A DNA stretch of 64,000 nucleotides from Emiliania huxleyi CCMP1516 (GCF_000372725.1 NW_005200835.1:1-64000); one strand, 5' to 3'. Numbered from the stretch's first letter, positions 27,325 through 37,797 are shown. Notes: a model not told the origin generated them from the letters alone. Program-made: numbers and translations.

Positions 27325-29931
27325 TCACGTTGCGCCCGACGACGCGACTCGGTGTACCAGGTGGCGCTGTGGCGCCTGCTGCCAGAGAGGTGGGGCGTCG
27401 AGACGTGTGCTGGCAGGGGCGGGCGACGAGTGCGTGCAGTGTGGCTCGCCTGCCGGGCGACGACGTGGCGGAGCATGAACGCCGCCACGTCCGGGTTGTC
27501 GAAGTAGCCCGTGTGCGCCTGCGCGGCGGAGAGGTACTCGTTCGCCGCCTCGAGCTCCGTCTCCTGCAGCACCCAGTCGACGGGCTCGCCGCCGTTGAGC
27601 GCGTACTCCCGCGTCGCCTGGTCCGCAGCGCCGCCCGCGCCGTCGCTGCCGCCCTCGGCGTCCGCACTCCCATCGGCGGCCGCACTGCGCGGCCGAGCGG
27701 CCGCGTCGAGGGCGGCCGTCGCCGCAAGGACCTTTTCGCTGAGGGAGGAGTTGAACCAGGAGCCAACCGCCGACGCGCTCGAGGCGGCGGCCGCGCCGAT
27801 GCCGGTCACGGCCTTTTGCACCGAACGGACGGTCTGCTTGACCTTGACGTGGAGCCGCTGGCCGTCGGCGCCGCCCGAGTAGGGGACGTAGGCGGCCGGG
27901 CGAGCGGCCGCGCCCGGGGGCAAGAGGAGCGGCTCGATGCGGTACGCGACGACGTCGTTGCGGTGGTACACGTTGAAGTAGGTGCCTAGCGGCGGGCATG
28001 CCACAGTCACGTCGTGCCGCGTCTCCTGGGCGTGCGGCAGACGCTGAAGCGGCGCCGCAGCGGGCGAGGGAGAAGGAGGGGCCGAGCGATGCGCCGCGCA
28101 GCGCCGCGAAGCAGCCGACCGGCGAGCCGAGGCCGACAAAGGCGGCGGGGGTGAAGTCGAGCTCGGCGGGCGGGGCGGCGGGTGGGGCGTCGGGCGGGGC
28201 GGGAGCCGGGGCGGCGGCGACGAGGGGGGTGTCGAGGAGGTCGAAGCAGATGAGGGAGCCGAGGGAGTGGCCGAGCAGCACGATGGGGCCGTCGAAGCGA
28301 GGGACGTGCTGCCGCCAGCGGCGGACGATGTCGTTCAGGCGCGACGCGACGAAGGAGAGCATCCTCCTGCGCGAGAGGGGGCGAGATGCGTGCGTGAACA
28401 TGTCGCGTGCACGTGCACAGCGGCCGCGCTCGCGCTCCTGCGGTGGCTGTCCTGCTGGTAGAAGATGACGTCCATCACCACGTCGTTTGCGAGCTTGCGC
28501 AGAAAGGGCACCGACCGCTGCGTCACCGACTGCAGCGTCGCAAACGTGCCGTCCCCCTCCTCGCGCAAGCACGTGTGCCACTCGGCCGGCAGAAACTCAA
28601 CGCGCCCTCCCCGTGCCGCGCCGCCGTCCACGCCCGTGCCGCCGCCCTCGTACCTCCGGCCCGCCGCGAGCGCCGCCGCCGCAGCCGCCGCAGCCGTCGG
28701 CGCCGGCGGTGGCGCCGACGAAGGCGGCGTGGCGGACAAGGAGTGGGCGGCCACCTTCGCGTCGTCGTAGCCGGCGAGCTTAAGCACGGTGCGCAGGTCC
28801 TCCTTGCGGCTCTCGTCGTCGCCCTCCTCCGCCGCGGCGAGGGCGGCCGCGTGCGAGCGCATCGCCGCGCAGCCGTCTCGGATGGACCCGATCGACTTGA
28901 GCGAGCCTGGCGAGGTGTGAGGAGGGTGAGGAGGGTGCGGTGCGGGAGGGCAGCCGCTGGTGGAGCGCGCGGGCGCCGGACGACCACACCGCCTCCCCCA
29001 TGCCGTGGACAACGAGCACCAGCGCCTCCGCGGGCCGCTCTTCGTACTCCACCTACCGCAGCCGAGCGGAGGCTCCGAGCGGGCGCTCGGGAGGGAGAAG
29101 GGTGCTGCCCCAGGGTGCCGCCCATCCCTCGCAGTCTGGAGGCACGGCTGCAGAGGCACGACTGCATAAGAGGAGTGCTCCAATCACCTCCGCGGCGGAG
29201 AGAGGAGGCAGCTTGTCGCCTGCCCAGCCGCGGCGTGCGTACCACGAGAGCCGCTTCAGCGGGTTCCACGAAGGCTCCCCGACCGCCCGCATCACGACGA
29301 GAAGCTCGCCGTCGGCCGGCTGCCGCTTGATCCGGATGTCGTACAGGCCGTCCTCCGTCACGTAGCCGCACTCGCTCGTCGCCTGCCCGCGGACCATCGA
29401 CCGCCACATCGCGTCCAGCGCCACGTCGTCCTGTCTCGCAAACGGGCGCCACACACCATTCGGCCACGAGCGGTAGCACCAGATGCTCCGCACGAGCGCC
29501 CGTTCCGACTCGGCGTAATAGCGCGCGCGCAGGCACCCGACGCTGATGGCGCGCGCCGCCTCCGCCTCCCGCTCCTCGTCCGCCGCGCTGCTGTCAGCCT
29601 CGGCCGCGCTCTCTGTGCGCGGCAGCGCTAGCGGCGTCGGCGAAGTGGCGTCGGCGGCACCCCGCGGGCCGTGCGTGCCCACGGTGAGGTGCGCCTCCCA
29701 GCGGCCGCCAAAGAGCGGCGTCGAGGAGCCGTCCTCGGCCCACAGTGCCTCGAGCGCCTTCTCATCGTGCGGCCGAAGCCGCTCCCACGACGCCGCCGTG
29801 CCTTCGTTGCCGTCAATCCGCTCGGCTCGCCGCTGGAGCCACGCGACAGGAGGCGGGCCGTCGGCGGGACCTTCGTGGGTCTCGTTGTCGCGTGGCTCGC
29901 TGTCCGACACAGGCTCGGCGAGGTCGTTCAT
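27325..29931 (-). CDS. DDHD-domain phospholipase (PA-PLA1/SEC23IP family)
   Basis: Intracellular phospholipase A1 acting on phosphatidic acid and related lipids at Golgi/ER or mitochondrial membranes. The N-terminus is WWE-like (GVWRPFARQDDVALDAMW, YDIRIKR). Then VLVVHGMGEAVWSS, VEFLPAEWHTCL, RKLANDVVMDVIFYQ, the lipase elbow PIVLLGHSLGSLICFDLL, GLGSPVGCFAALRG, and the DDHD module TYFNVYHRNDVVAYRIEPLL through VDWVLQETELEAANEYLSAA. Exons in phase: 29931-29188, 29052-28977, 28906-28456, 28366-28095, 27985-27450, 27375-27325; 709 residues. Introns 2-5 start with GC, intron 1 with GT. An earlier in-frame ATG at 30041 would add a hydrophobic leader. The terminal exon is the weakest part. Confidence 0.85.
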
Positions 29932-30434
29932 CTGTCGACTGACTGTGGTTTTGGAACGAGCGGCGACAGCAGCGGCGACAGCGAGCGGCAACAGCGCGCA
30001 CACGTTCGGCCGACAGGGTTCGGCACGAGAGGGAAAAGGCATGCGAGGGGGTGCTTTGTCTGCTTTTCGCGTGGTCTCTACAGAGGGAGCGTGGTCTCTA
30101 CACCTTTTCACAGGGGGGGGGGTCCTTTTTCTGCTTTTCGCTGCGCATGCCCGAGCCCTCGGGGCCGAGCCCTCGGTCTTGAAAAGCGGCGTTCTCTTTA
30201 AAAAAGAAACACAGACGGCGCGCATGCGCCGCTGGCCCACAATCACTGCCAGGCATGACAGTGAGCTAGGGAGTGTGGCGATGGCACTCGTGTGCGGCGC
30301 TGCGCTTGGCCTGAGATTGTTTGTTCGCGCGACACGCCGCCGCGTGCCGTGCTGTGCCGTCATGAATAGTTGCTCAGGTCTCGCCCCTCCTCAGGTCCTC
30401 GCTCTTCCGGCTCTTCGCCCGCCGCGGTTCGTCC
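29932..30434. promoter_or_regulatory. Bidirectional promoter region between phospholipase and cysteine synthase
   Basis: Two divergent genes start about 500 bp apart. The region has GTGGTCTCTACA repeated at about 30071 and 30091, and GCCCTCGG repeated near 30153 and 30168. The cysteine synthase side is open in frame through SLFRLFARRGSS just before its ATG, which may mean a transit-peptide exon lies here. Confidence 0.35.
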
Positions 30435-32462
30435 ATGCCCTTTGCCGAGGAGACCAAGCTGCTAAAAAACCCCGCGCCGGCGCTTCGCCACGACTCCATC
30501 TGCTCCACGATTGGCTCGACTCCTTTGGTCAAACTGCAGCGCTCGGCGCCTCCGGGAGTCAACATCTACGTCAAGTCCGAATTCATGAACCCCATGGGTT
30601 CGGTCAAGGACCGGCTCGCGCTGGGCATGATCGAGTTCGCCGAGCAGCACGGGCTTCTCAAGCCGGGCCAGACGGTGGTGGAGGCGACCAGCGGAAACAC
30701 GGGCCTCGGCCTGGCGATGGTCTGCGCCTCGCGCGGCTACCCCTTCGTCTGCGTCATGTCGGAGGCCTTCTCGATTGAGCGGCGCAAGATGATGCGATTC
30801 CTCGGGGCCAAGGTCGTCCTGACCAACCCCGCGCACAAGTTCGGGGGCATGCTGCAGACGCTACTCGCCCTCAAGGCAGAGGGCCCTCCTTGCCTCTCCT
30901 TCCCTGCCGCCGCCGCAGAGGCGGACGCCGGCCACTCCGTAGGAGAAGCACGGCTGGTACTGGCCGAACCAGTTTGAGAATGAGGCGAACGCGTGGGTGC
31001 ACCGGCAGACGACGGGGCCCGAGATCCTGCAGGCGATGGAGGGGCTGAAGCTCGACTGGTTCGTGTGCGCATACGGGACTGGCGGGACGATCAAGGGGGT
31101 CGGGCAAGTGCTCAAGGACAAGTCGCCACACACAAAGGCGCGCGGCACTCCCAGCGTCGCCGGGTGCGGAGAGGACAGCGTCGAGGCGCGCGGGTAGGTG
31201 CTGCTCTGCGAGCCGTCCAACGCTCCGGTCGTGTACAGCGGCATCAAGACCGAGTACACGGCCGACGGCTCCATCACCAAGGAGTCGCACCCCGTCTTCC
31301 GGCCGGCTGCTGCAGGGGCGGACGCCTCGTGAAGAGCGTCTCTTCACGCATCTATTGTGCGCAGGCCGCACCTGCTGCAGGGCTGGACACCCGACTTTGT
31401 GACCGCGCGATGTGAGCCGCTGCTTGTCGCCATTTGTCAACTCACTTGCTGTGCTTCTCCTCCCATAGGTCCCAAAGATGGTCGAGGACTCGACCGAGCA
31501 AGGCGCACACCGCACGAGCCCGACACGTCCACGACACGCCCACGACACGTCCACGACGTGTGCCGGCATCCGCTTGTTGACAGGCTTGTACGATGAGCTC
31601 TCGCACGTGTCCGGCGCGGAGGCGGTCGCCGCCTCGCAGGAGCTCGCTCGGTCGGAGGGCATCTTCTCCGGCTCGCGCGGCGGCAGAGGGGCGGGATGGC
31701 GTCTCTGTGACGCGACTCCTCACGGGTCGCGGACGCGCCACCGTAGGCACGAGCGGCGGGGGCGTGCTCGCCGTGGCGCTCCGGAAGGCGAAAGAGCTGC
31801 CTGCGGGCAGCAACATGGTTGTGATGCTGCCAGACACGGGCGAGCGGTACCTCTCGACGCCGCTCTTCGACGACGTCCCGGCGGATATGACGGCCGAAGA
31901 GAAGGCGTACTTCGACTCGGTGCCTGCGACCACGGCCTTCCCGCAGCCGCTCCCGCAGCCAAACGACGAGGGGCGCCAGGTCGTGCGCGATTTCATCGCC
32001 ACGGACACAGTGTCCATCGTCGCGATGGAGTCGTGCGAGTTTTGCTGGACCATCTTCAAGTTTCTCAAGGCGGATGCGCGCCGGAGCGTCTTCGCCGCGG
32101 CGCGAGGCCCGAGAGACACCTCTTGCCATTGGGCTGCTGCGTAGGCGATCGGTGTCTCCTACTCGTCGCTCAACTTCGACGCCCTCGAGTACGCGCCCGG
32201 CAACAAGGGCAACGTGATCCGCGCGTGCACGCAGGAGCTCACGGGCGAGGTCACCTTCCCCCAGGTCTTTGTCGATGGCAAGTTCATCGGTGGCGCTGCC
32301 GACGCGTGCATCAAGTGGAAGAAGGGCGAGCTGCAGCCCCTCCTCGAGGCGGCGGGCGTCAAGCCGCCCGTCGGCGACAACGGCGATTGGAACGGCTACG
32401 GCGGCGACCCGTTCGAGTTCCTGCCAAAGTGGATGACCAAGAACCCGCTCCGCACAAAGTGA
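30435..32462 (+). CDS. Cysteine synthase (O-acetylserine thiol-lyase) fused to a glutaredoxin
   Basis: The N-terminal part is a PLP enzyme making cysteine from O-acetylserine and sulfide: MNPMGSVKDRLALG with the PLP lysine, EATSGNTGLGLAMV, KHGWYWPNQFENEANAWVH, VCAYGTGGTIKGVG, RPHLLQGWTPDFVP, GIFSGTSGGGVLAVAL, MLPDTGERYLSTPLFDD. The C-terminal part is a glutaredoxin: VAMESCEFCWTIFKFLKAIG with a CEFC active site, then TFPQVFVDGKFIGGAADACI. Exons in phase: 30435-30875, 30943-31137, 31198-31301, 31365-31398, 31469-31502, 31584-31670, 31747-32069, 32145-32462. Six of seven introns start with GC. Intron 5 carries an 11-bp repeat. The fusion would couple cysteine synthesis to thiol redox control; that is inference. 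Upstream sequence could add a transit peptide. Confidence 0.9.
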
Positions 32463-33116
32463 GGACTCGACTCGAGGGCGTTTCGCTCTGCGCCTTCTGA
32501 TAGACTGAAAATAGGAGAGTCGATCACTGACGTGCACTTTTACGTACCCGCTACCCGGCGGGAAGCGGGTGAAGTCAACGGTGTCGCAGGAGCGCGTTCC
32601 CTGTCCGCTGTAGACTGTACACGGCTGCCCCTCTAGTTTAAGCAGAGGGTCGCACAGCGCCCCAAAATCCACCAGTGTGGGATTTCGCGCACAAAAATTT
32701 GACTCTGAATAGCTCCATGTACCTCCTGTCGTTATAGACGTGGAGACGCGAGGGTTGCCCCCCCTTGCCCCACCACCTCGTGTGTGTGGAGAAGTTTACC
32801 TTACCTTACCTTACCTTACCTCCTGTGAGCGCTGTGGTCGCCGCAGACTGGCTCCGACTTGACGGGCGCATGGAGACGTGATGCCTCCATGCGCCCGTCG
32901 CGTCGAAATCGACATGCGAGTCGATCTTTGGCCCGCCAGAGGTACATGCGGCGTTTCGGGCGACAAAAAACAGCGCTGTGACCGCGAAGTGGCGGTGGAC
33001 ATGCTCCCATGTTGCCGACGCGGCGCCGGAGTGGCCGGCGCTGCTCGCCGCGACCACGACGGCTACTCTGATACTCCGGGCCGACCCGTCCTACCCGACG
33101 GTGGCACTCCGCGCCC
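32463..33116. other. Intergenic with pentamer repeat and hairpin
   Basis: Holds a (TTACC)n run at about 32797-32820 and a perfect 15-bp inverted repeat (32861-32875 with 32885-32899, loop 9). A plus-strand reading from about 33000 (HVADAAPEWPALLAATTTA) may be an upstream exon of the next gene, but I cannot join it. Confidence 0.4.
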
Positions 33117-33634
33117 GCCGACCCGGACGGCACAATCATTGGCGAGCCGGTGCTCCAGGAGGGCGTGATTGGCATCCCTTCGCCGCGCAGCCTCGGCCTC
33201 TGCGCCGGCGCGACCCGGCCCGCCGTACTCACGTCCGCGACACGTCCGCGACACTCCCACGACACTCCCACGACACTCCCACGACACTCCCACGACACTC
33301 CCACGACACTCCCACGACACTCCCACGACACGGGTCCAGACGTGCCCGTGCGGGGAACGCGTCGCGCAGGGGTGACCGACGCGCCGTTCGCGACGACGAC
33401 GGAGGTGTGCTGCCACCGACTCTCCCGGAGGCGGACCCGGTGACACGTCCGGCCACACGTCGGCGACACGTCGGCGACACGTCCCCGCAGGTGTACCCCG
33501 ACTCTCCAAAGGCGGACGCCGACATCTGCAACCGCGCGCAGGTCGCCGCCATCACCTCCGCCCTCGACTTCCTCCTGGCGGAGCGCCGCGCCGCCGGCGG
33601 CGCGGGAGGGGCGGCGGCCAAGGCTGAGCTTTAG
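33117..33634 (+). CDS. Unrecognised gene, 3' exons
   Basis: Three exons join in phase: about 33117-33207 (ADPDGTIIGEPVLQEGVIG, IPSPRSLGLCAG), 33370-33404 (VTDAPFATTTE) and 33491-33634 (VYPDSPKADADICNRAQVAA, ITSALDFLLAERRA, stop). Intron 1 is GC-AG and its body is an 11-bp minisatellite; intron 2 is GT-AG, 86 nt. The exon start at 33491 is imperfectly duplicated at 33405. The protein family is not recognised and the 5' end is unknown. Confidence 0.5.
33229..33486 (+). repeat. 11-bp minisatellite in two adjacent introns
   Basis: At 33240-33335 about eight units of CGACACTCCCA; at 33440-33485 about four units of CGACACGTCGG or close variants. The same unit (CGACACGTCCA) recurs at 31517-31560 in an intron of the neighbouring cysteine synthase gene. 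Confidence 0.9.
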
Positions 33635-34596
33635 GCACAGGGTGGGCGCTAAGTCGCTTGCCGTACATGTTTGCGCTCCTAGTCCTACGGCTCTAGCGGC
33701 AGCCAGCATGCTGTTTTTCAACTGAGGATATTGCAACCCTCCCGTGACGAAAATGAACAACGCACCAGGCGACTGCCTGAGAACGCTGGATCGAATCGTA
33801 GGAGGCACCTAGAGCAAAATCGAGCCCGCTCAGGTGAGAAAATATATATAAGGGTCAAAGCAGGTTTCGAACTGGCGACCTTCCGCGCGGAAAGGTATCC
33901 AGCATGAAATCGCTGCGAGTGAGAGAGAGGTCGCCATTCGAAACCTATATAGCATACCGGAGGGAATTAGACACCACAGATACGCACACACCGACGCCCG
34001 AAGTGCCAAGAAGGACGTCATTAGTACGAAACCTCATCAGAAGGCCATGGGCGCCGAGAGAACATTCCCCCGAGAGGACAAAAAAAGAAAAAAGTCGACG
34101 CACCCCCTCCTTGCGCAGTGTCCCTCGCTATGTGTCGCCGCTTCGGGGCACGCTATCCTGCGCAGGCAGGGCAAGCGGGGGCGGGGGGCACTCCCACAGA
34201 CGTATGTATCTGTGGTGACTGTCTCCAGTCTCGGAGGGGGGCAAGAAGGTAAGAATATCTAATTTTTTTTCAACTGTTGGATATTTAATTTGGGCGAGCG
34301 CGTATACCGTATTCGCAGGCTGCGCGCCAAAACACACGAGGCGGCGCCCCAAAAGAAAAAACTGCGCCCACGTAGGCTCAATCCTCAAATGTCAAAAAAA
34401 GGAAAAAGTCAGTAAAATACGCGCGCACGTGCCGGTATGACGTATGTCGTCTTCACGTGTGAACTCAATTACTGACGTGGTACAGTACTGTCCGTCTACA
34501 CTATACCCCGGGCGCGCGGCATCGCGCCTCCTCTCCCTTGCTCTCGTCGCTGCTAGAGAGCACCCCCTCCTCGGCGATCGGCGGGCGCATGGTGTC
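33635..34596. other. Non-genic, AT-richer, with a TATA-hairpin unit and a dispersed repeat
   Basis: TATATATAAGG at 33843 is followed by inverted arms at 33862-33881 and 33928-33946 (19 of 20 matches). A roughly 75-bp segment at 34113-34187 recurs at 60044-60119. From 34240 the DNA is poly-A/T-rich. No protein gene is seen. Confidence 0.5.
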
Positions 34597-36435
34597 CTAA
34601 TCCCCCAGCGTCGCTGCGAGGTCGATGGGCGCCTCCTCCTCCTCCTCCTCCTCCTCGATCTTCTTCAGGTGCCTGCCGCCGAGCACAAGCGCGTCGCCAA
34701 GCTTTGCGAGGCCGGCATCCGCCTGGAAAGCCGGCGCCATCCACGTGAGAAGTAGGTGCGATGCCGCCTGCCGAAATGCGAGCGGCCACTTTGCGAGCTC
34801 GCGCGCGAGCGTGGCGCAATCGGCGACAGTTCGGGTGCGAGCGAAGTCGGCCTCGGCCGCCCAGGCGCCGAGGAATACCACCGAGTAGAAGTGGCTGAGA
34901 GCGTCCTCCGGGAAGCTCGGCGCCCCGTCCTCCCAGTAGCGCGAGCTATTCAGCGAGACGTGGCTGCGCCAAGGCACCTCAGCGGCGACAAACGAGCGGA
35001 GGAGCGCGCAAATGTCGTTCATCGGCAAAGACAGCTGCGCGGAGATGGCGCCGACGTCTTGCACGAGCGCAACGGCGGCGGCCGTTTCGAAGTCTGCGTA
35101 GTCGTCGATGAGAAAGTAAGTAGCGAAGGAGGTTTCGATGTACTTGATGGCGGACTTCTCTCCGATGTAGAGCGGATTCTTGTCGAGCCAGGAGGTGAAG
35201 CCGCTCACTGCCAGCCACCTCTTGAGCAGGGCGCGAGACCACTCGAATGGCGTCCCACGCATGTAGTCTGGGTCGAACTCGAGAGTGCTGATCTCCTCCT
35301 CGCGCAGCCTCCAAAGAAGGACGCTGAACTCGCTGGCGTCGAGCTGCAGATCGACGGCGCGCTGAGCGAGGCAGTGCGCGCGGGGCAAATCGAAATCGAG
35401 TTCGTCGAAGAAGCGTCCGACCACGTTCAGCAGAAAGTATGCCCTCGCCTCGGGCGATGCGGCTCGCTCAGCAAACACACCGAGTGCGAGTGTTGCGATG
35501 CCAGAGCTGCCTCGCACGCGCGCCTTCTCGTCCACGCGCTGGATCAGACCGTGGGCATCGCCCCCCAAGTACGCGGCATCCTCGTCATTCTCGAACGCAT
35601 TCGTCTGGCCGAAATCGAGGAGGTTTCTCGCGAGGTCAGCGAGAAGCTGGGCGGTCCACTCCGCGTTCCGCAACAGCCTAGACGCCGCCGAGCCAAACTC
35701 GTAGAACATAGACCCTTGGATGTCGAGGAGGAGCGCCGCACCAAGCGTGCCTTCGTCGGACTGGCGCTCGTCGCGAAATCGCGCTGCAAGCTCCACGAAC
35801 TCGACGGGAGCCATGCGAGTCGTCACCGCACACAAGAGCTGCTCGAAATGCTGCTGCATATTCAGCCGCCAGTATGAATCCACCGACTCCAGCAACGGCC
35901 GGAAGTGGCCGAGGATGCAGCGCGCCCAGTCGCCGTGAGCGAGCGCGAGCATTGCGAGTGTCTTGATCGCGTCCCCGTTGCGCGCGGAGCACGCCTCGGT
36001 GCGAACCTGCGTGGGAAAGAGGAAGCCGAGCACCGCCTGCGTAATCTCTTCGGGCAGCAAGCCCGGCACAAACGGGACCACATTTATGTGGGCGAGGGCC
36101 TCCAACTGTCGTCTTGCGTCAGTCTTTGGCCGTCGCATGTCGGCAAAGCAGCGGGCGCGGCGAGAGCTTCGGCGCCGGAGCCGCGAGAGCTTCGGCGAGA
36201 GCTTCGCCAGGCCGGTAAACTCGCTCTGGGTCTTTGGCGCCCGCTTTGAGGATGTGCCCGCCACGTTTTCTTCTCTGCACTGTTCTCGAGGTACCTCGAG
36301 GTCTCGAGGTGGATATCCTTTGGCCGCGTTGGGTAGCGAGGATTGGTGTGACGCAATCCACGCAGGCGTGGTTTCTGATGGCCGACCGTCAGTGCACGGA
36401 GTTGCCCCTTCTCCGACTGCCCCGGCTAGTTCCAT
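34597..36435 (-). CDS. Intronless 612-residue protein of unknown function
   Basis: Not recognised. The first ~99 residues are low-complexity. A second in-frame ATG at 36138 (MRRPKTDARRQLEALAHINV) may be the true start and would give about 513 residues. The rest is uniformly helical and acidic, with normal composition (PFVPGLLPEEITQAVLGFLF, RAHCLAQRAVDLQLDASEFS, NPLYIGEKSAIKYIETSFAT) and an Glu-run tail (KKIEEEEEEEEAP). No signal peptide or membrane segment. The F-box-like LPEEITQAVLGFLFP near the start could be a protein-interaction motif; that is weak. Composition and codon use look genuinely coding throughout. Confidence 0.75.
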   Translation of the reverse strand: MELAGAVGEGATPCTDGRPSETTPAWIASHQSSLPNAAKGYPPRDLEVPREQCREENVAGTSSKRAPKTQSEFTGLAKLSPKLSRLRRRSSRRARCFADMRRPKTDARRQLEALAHINVVPFVPGLLPEEITQAVLGFLFPTQVRTEACSARNGDAIKTLAMLALAHGDWARCILGHFRPLLESVDSYWRLNMQQHFEQLLCAVTTRMAPVEFVELAARFRDERQSDEGTLGAALLLDIQGSMFYEFGSAASRLLRNAEWTAQLLADLARNLLDFGQTNAFENDEDAAYLGGDAHGLIQRVDEKARVRGSSGIATLALGVFAERAASPEARAYFLLNVVGRFFDELDFDLPRAHCLAQRAVDLQLDASEFSVLLWRLREEEISTLEFDPDYMRGTPFEWSRALLKRWLAVSGFTSWLDKNPLYIGEKSAIKYIETSFATYFLIDDYADFETAAAVALVQDVGAISAQLSLPMNDICALLRSFVAAEVPWRSHVSLNSSRYWEDGAPSFPEDALSHFYSVVFLGAWAAEADFARTRTVADCATLARELAKWPLAFRQAASHLLLTWMAPAFQADAGLAKLGDALVLGGRHLKKIEEEEEEEEAPIDLAATLGD

Positions 36436-36469
36436 CCAGGGTTCGTCGGGACTCGGGAGTGTGTGCTGT

Positions 36470-36572
36470 CGGGCTGTCAGGCAGCTGTCAGGCTGTCACG
36501 TTAGGGCCTGACAGCGACGGAGCACCTCGCCTGTCAGACTCTGCTGTCAGGCTGTCAGATACGTGCTGTCCG
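36470..36572. repeat. CTGTCAG heptamer cluster
   Basis: Seven or more CTGTCAG or CTGACAG motifs within 100 bp upstream of the 612-residue gene. Shares the segment GAGCACCTCGCCTGTCAGA with the larger array at 37131-37432. Confidence 0.85.
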
Positions 36573-36905
36573 CAGAGAGGGGTCCGCGAGGCACGAGAGG
36601 CGTAGAAGAGAGGCTGGCGTGCCCCGCACCTCCCGGTTGGCAGTAGGAGGGCCCGCCGGTGAGACCACTGATTTTGGTGCCGACCATAAATTCTCGCCAC
36701 TGGAACGCATGCTACTTACCCGAGCTGCTGTCTGTACAGAGATGCCAGCACCCCCCACAGGCAGAGCGCTCCTGCTGGGGGGGGGGTCCGGACCCCCCCA
36801 GCAGCAGAGCGCTGCTGCTGGGGGGGGGGGGGCGGCCATGGCTTTAGATGTGCAGGGGGAGTAGCGAGCAGTGTGCGGCCGCTCTAGCCTTCTGGGGCCC
36901 TACAG

Positions 36906-37110
36906 TCATATGCCTGGCGTCTGGGTGGGGGTGGCCGCCGCCGTCTGTGCCGCCGCCGCCGCCTGCGCCTGCGCCGCCATCTGCGCTCCCCAGGCGGCGG
37001 CCGCCGCCGGCGTGATCACGCCGTAGGAGGGGGGTAGCTGGGTAGCCGCCGCCGGCGTCATCGGCGTCAGCGCCCCCGCCACCGCCCGGCTCCTCTTGAT
37101 AGTGTCATAA
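36906..37110 (-). CDS. Orphan C-terminal exon, Ala/Gln-rich
   Basis: The reading TYDTIKRSRAVAGALTPMTP, ATQLPPSYGVITPAAAAAWG, then an Ala/Gln tract and a stop, has the look of a nuclear or RNA-binding protein tail. I see no upstream exon; the TGACAG array sits immediately 5' and could be its intron. Low confidence. Confidence 0.3.
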
Positions 37111-37130
37111 GTGTGGCTGGTGTGTTCAGG

Positions 37131-37432
37131 CTCTGACAGCGCCCCGACAGCGGACCACCCGACAGCACCTGACAGCAACAGCCCAACGTCTGACAGCAGC
37201 AGCAGCCTGACAGCTCTGACAGCTCCGACAGCGTCTGACAGCAACACCCGACAGCTCCGACAGCACCCGACAGCTACAGAGCACCTCGCCTGTCAGACAC
37301 GCACCCGACAGCACCCGACAGCACTGACAGCACCTGACAGCTGGTCTGACAGAGGCACCTGACAGTGCCTGACAGCTGCCCGACAGGGACAGCCCGACAG
37401 ATCACCTGACAGCACCTGACAGCCTGACAGCC
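37131..37432. repeat. TGACAG/CGACAG array
   Basis: About 25 copies of C(T/C)GACAG in 300 bp, mostly in one orientation with one inverted copy, separated by variable 2-8 bp spacers. This is a motif cluster rather than a strict tandem repeat. Confidence 0.9.
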
Positions 37433-37797
37433 AGGGCTCCAGGGGCGGTGGGGAGGGGTCCGGTTTCGTGTGGCTAAATACTTGCCTTTCGGGGAGGGGC
37501 CTCGGTTCAAGCGCTCATCACAGGAGTCAGAGCTGCCTGACGTCTTCCCCCCCTCCCTCGAGGCAGCGCGCGTTCCAGCGAGCGCAAAAACCAAAATTCC
37601 AAAAATAAATCCAAATCCGGAGCCACAGTACGGCTTTAAATAAAAACGCACACACCGAATCAGAAAGGGGGTTACGATAGAACGGACACCGCAGACCGGG
37701 CGGGACCGCGGTCTCCTGAGCTGTGCACACGACCAAGGAAGGGGGGGGGTCGAGACGCGAAACGACAGTTTGCCAGTGCAATGGCCAATGGCGCGCG
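37433..37797. other. Non-genic stretch 3' of the carboxypeptidase
   Basis: No exon is supported. There is an AT-rich patch (AAAATTCCAAAAATAAATCC near 37590-37610) and runs of C and G. Presumed 3' UTR and spacer. Confidence 0.4.

Noticed and set aside
31517-31560. Junction duplication in the cysteine synthase introns
   Set aside because: These introns share the 11-bp minisatellite with the next gene, but I found no exon sequence repeated at their ends.
32861-32899. Rho-independent-style terminator at the 15-bp hairpin
   Set aside because: The window is eukaryotic nuclear DNA and there is no T-run after the stem; kept only as a hairpin.
33862-33946. tRNA gene suggested by GGTTTCGAAC and TTCGAAACC
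   Set aside because: The apparent B-box belongs to an inverted repeat; no acceptor stem, D arm or anticodon arm can be drawn around it.
37131-37432. CRISPR-like array
   Set aside because: The repeat is only 6-7 bp with 2-8 bp spacers, in eukaryotic nuclear-type DNA; no cas genes.
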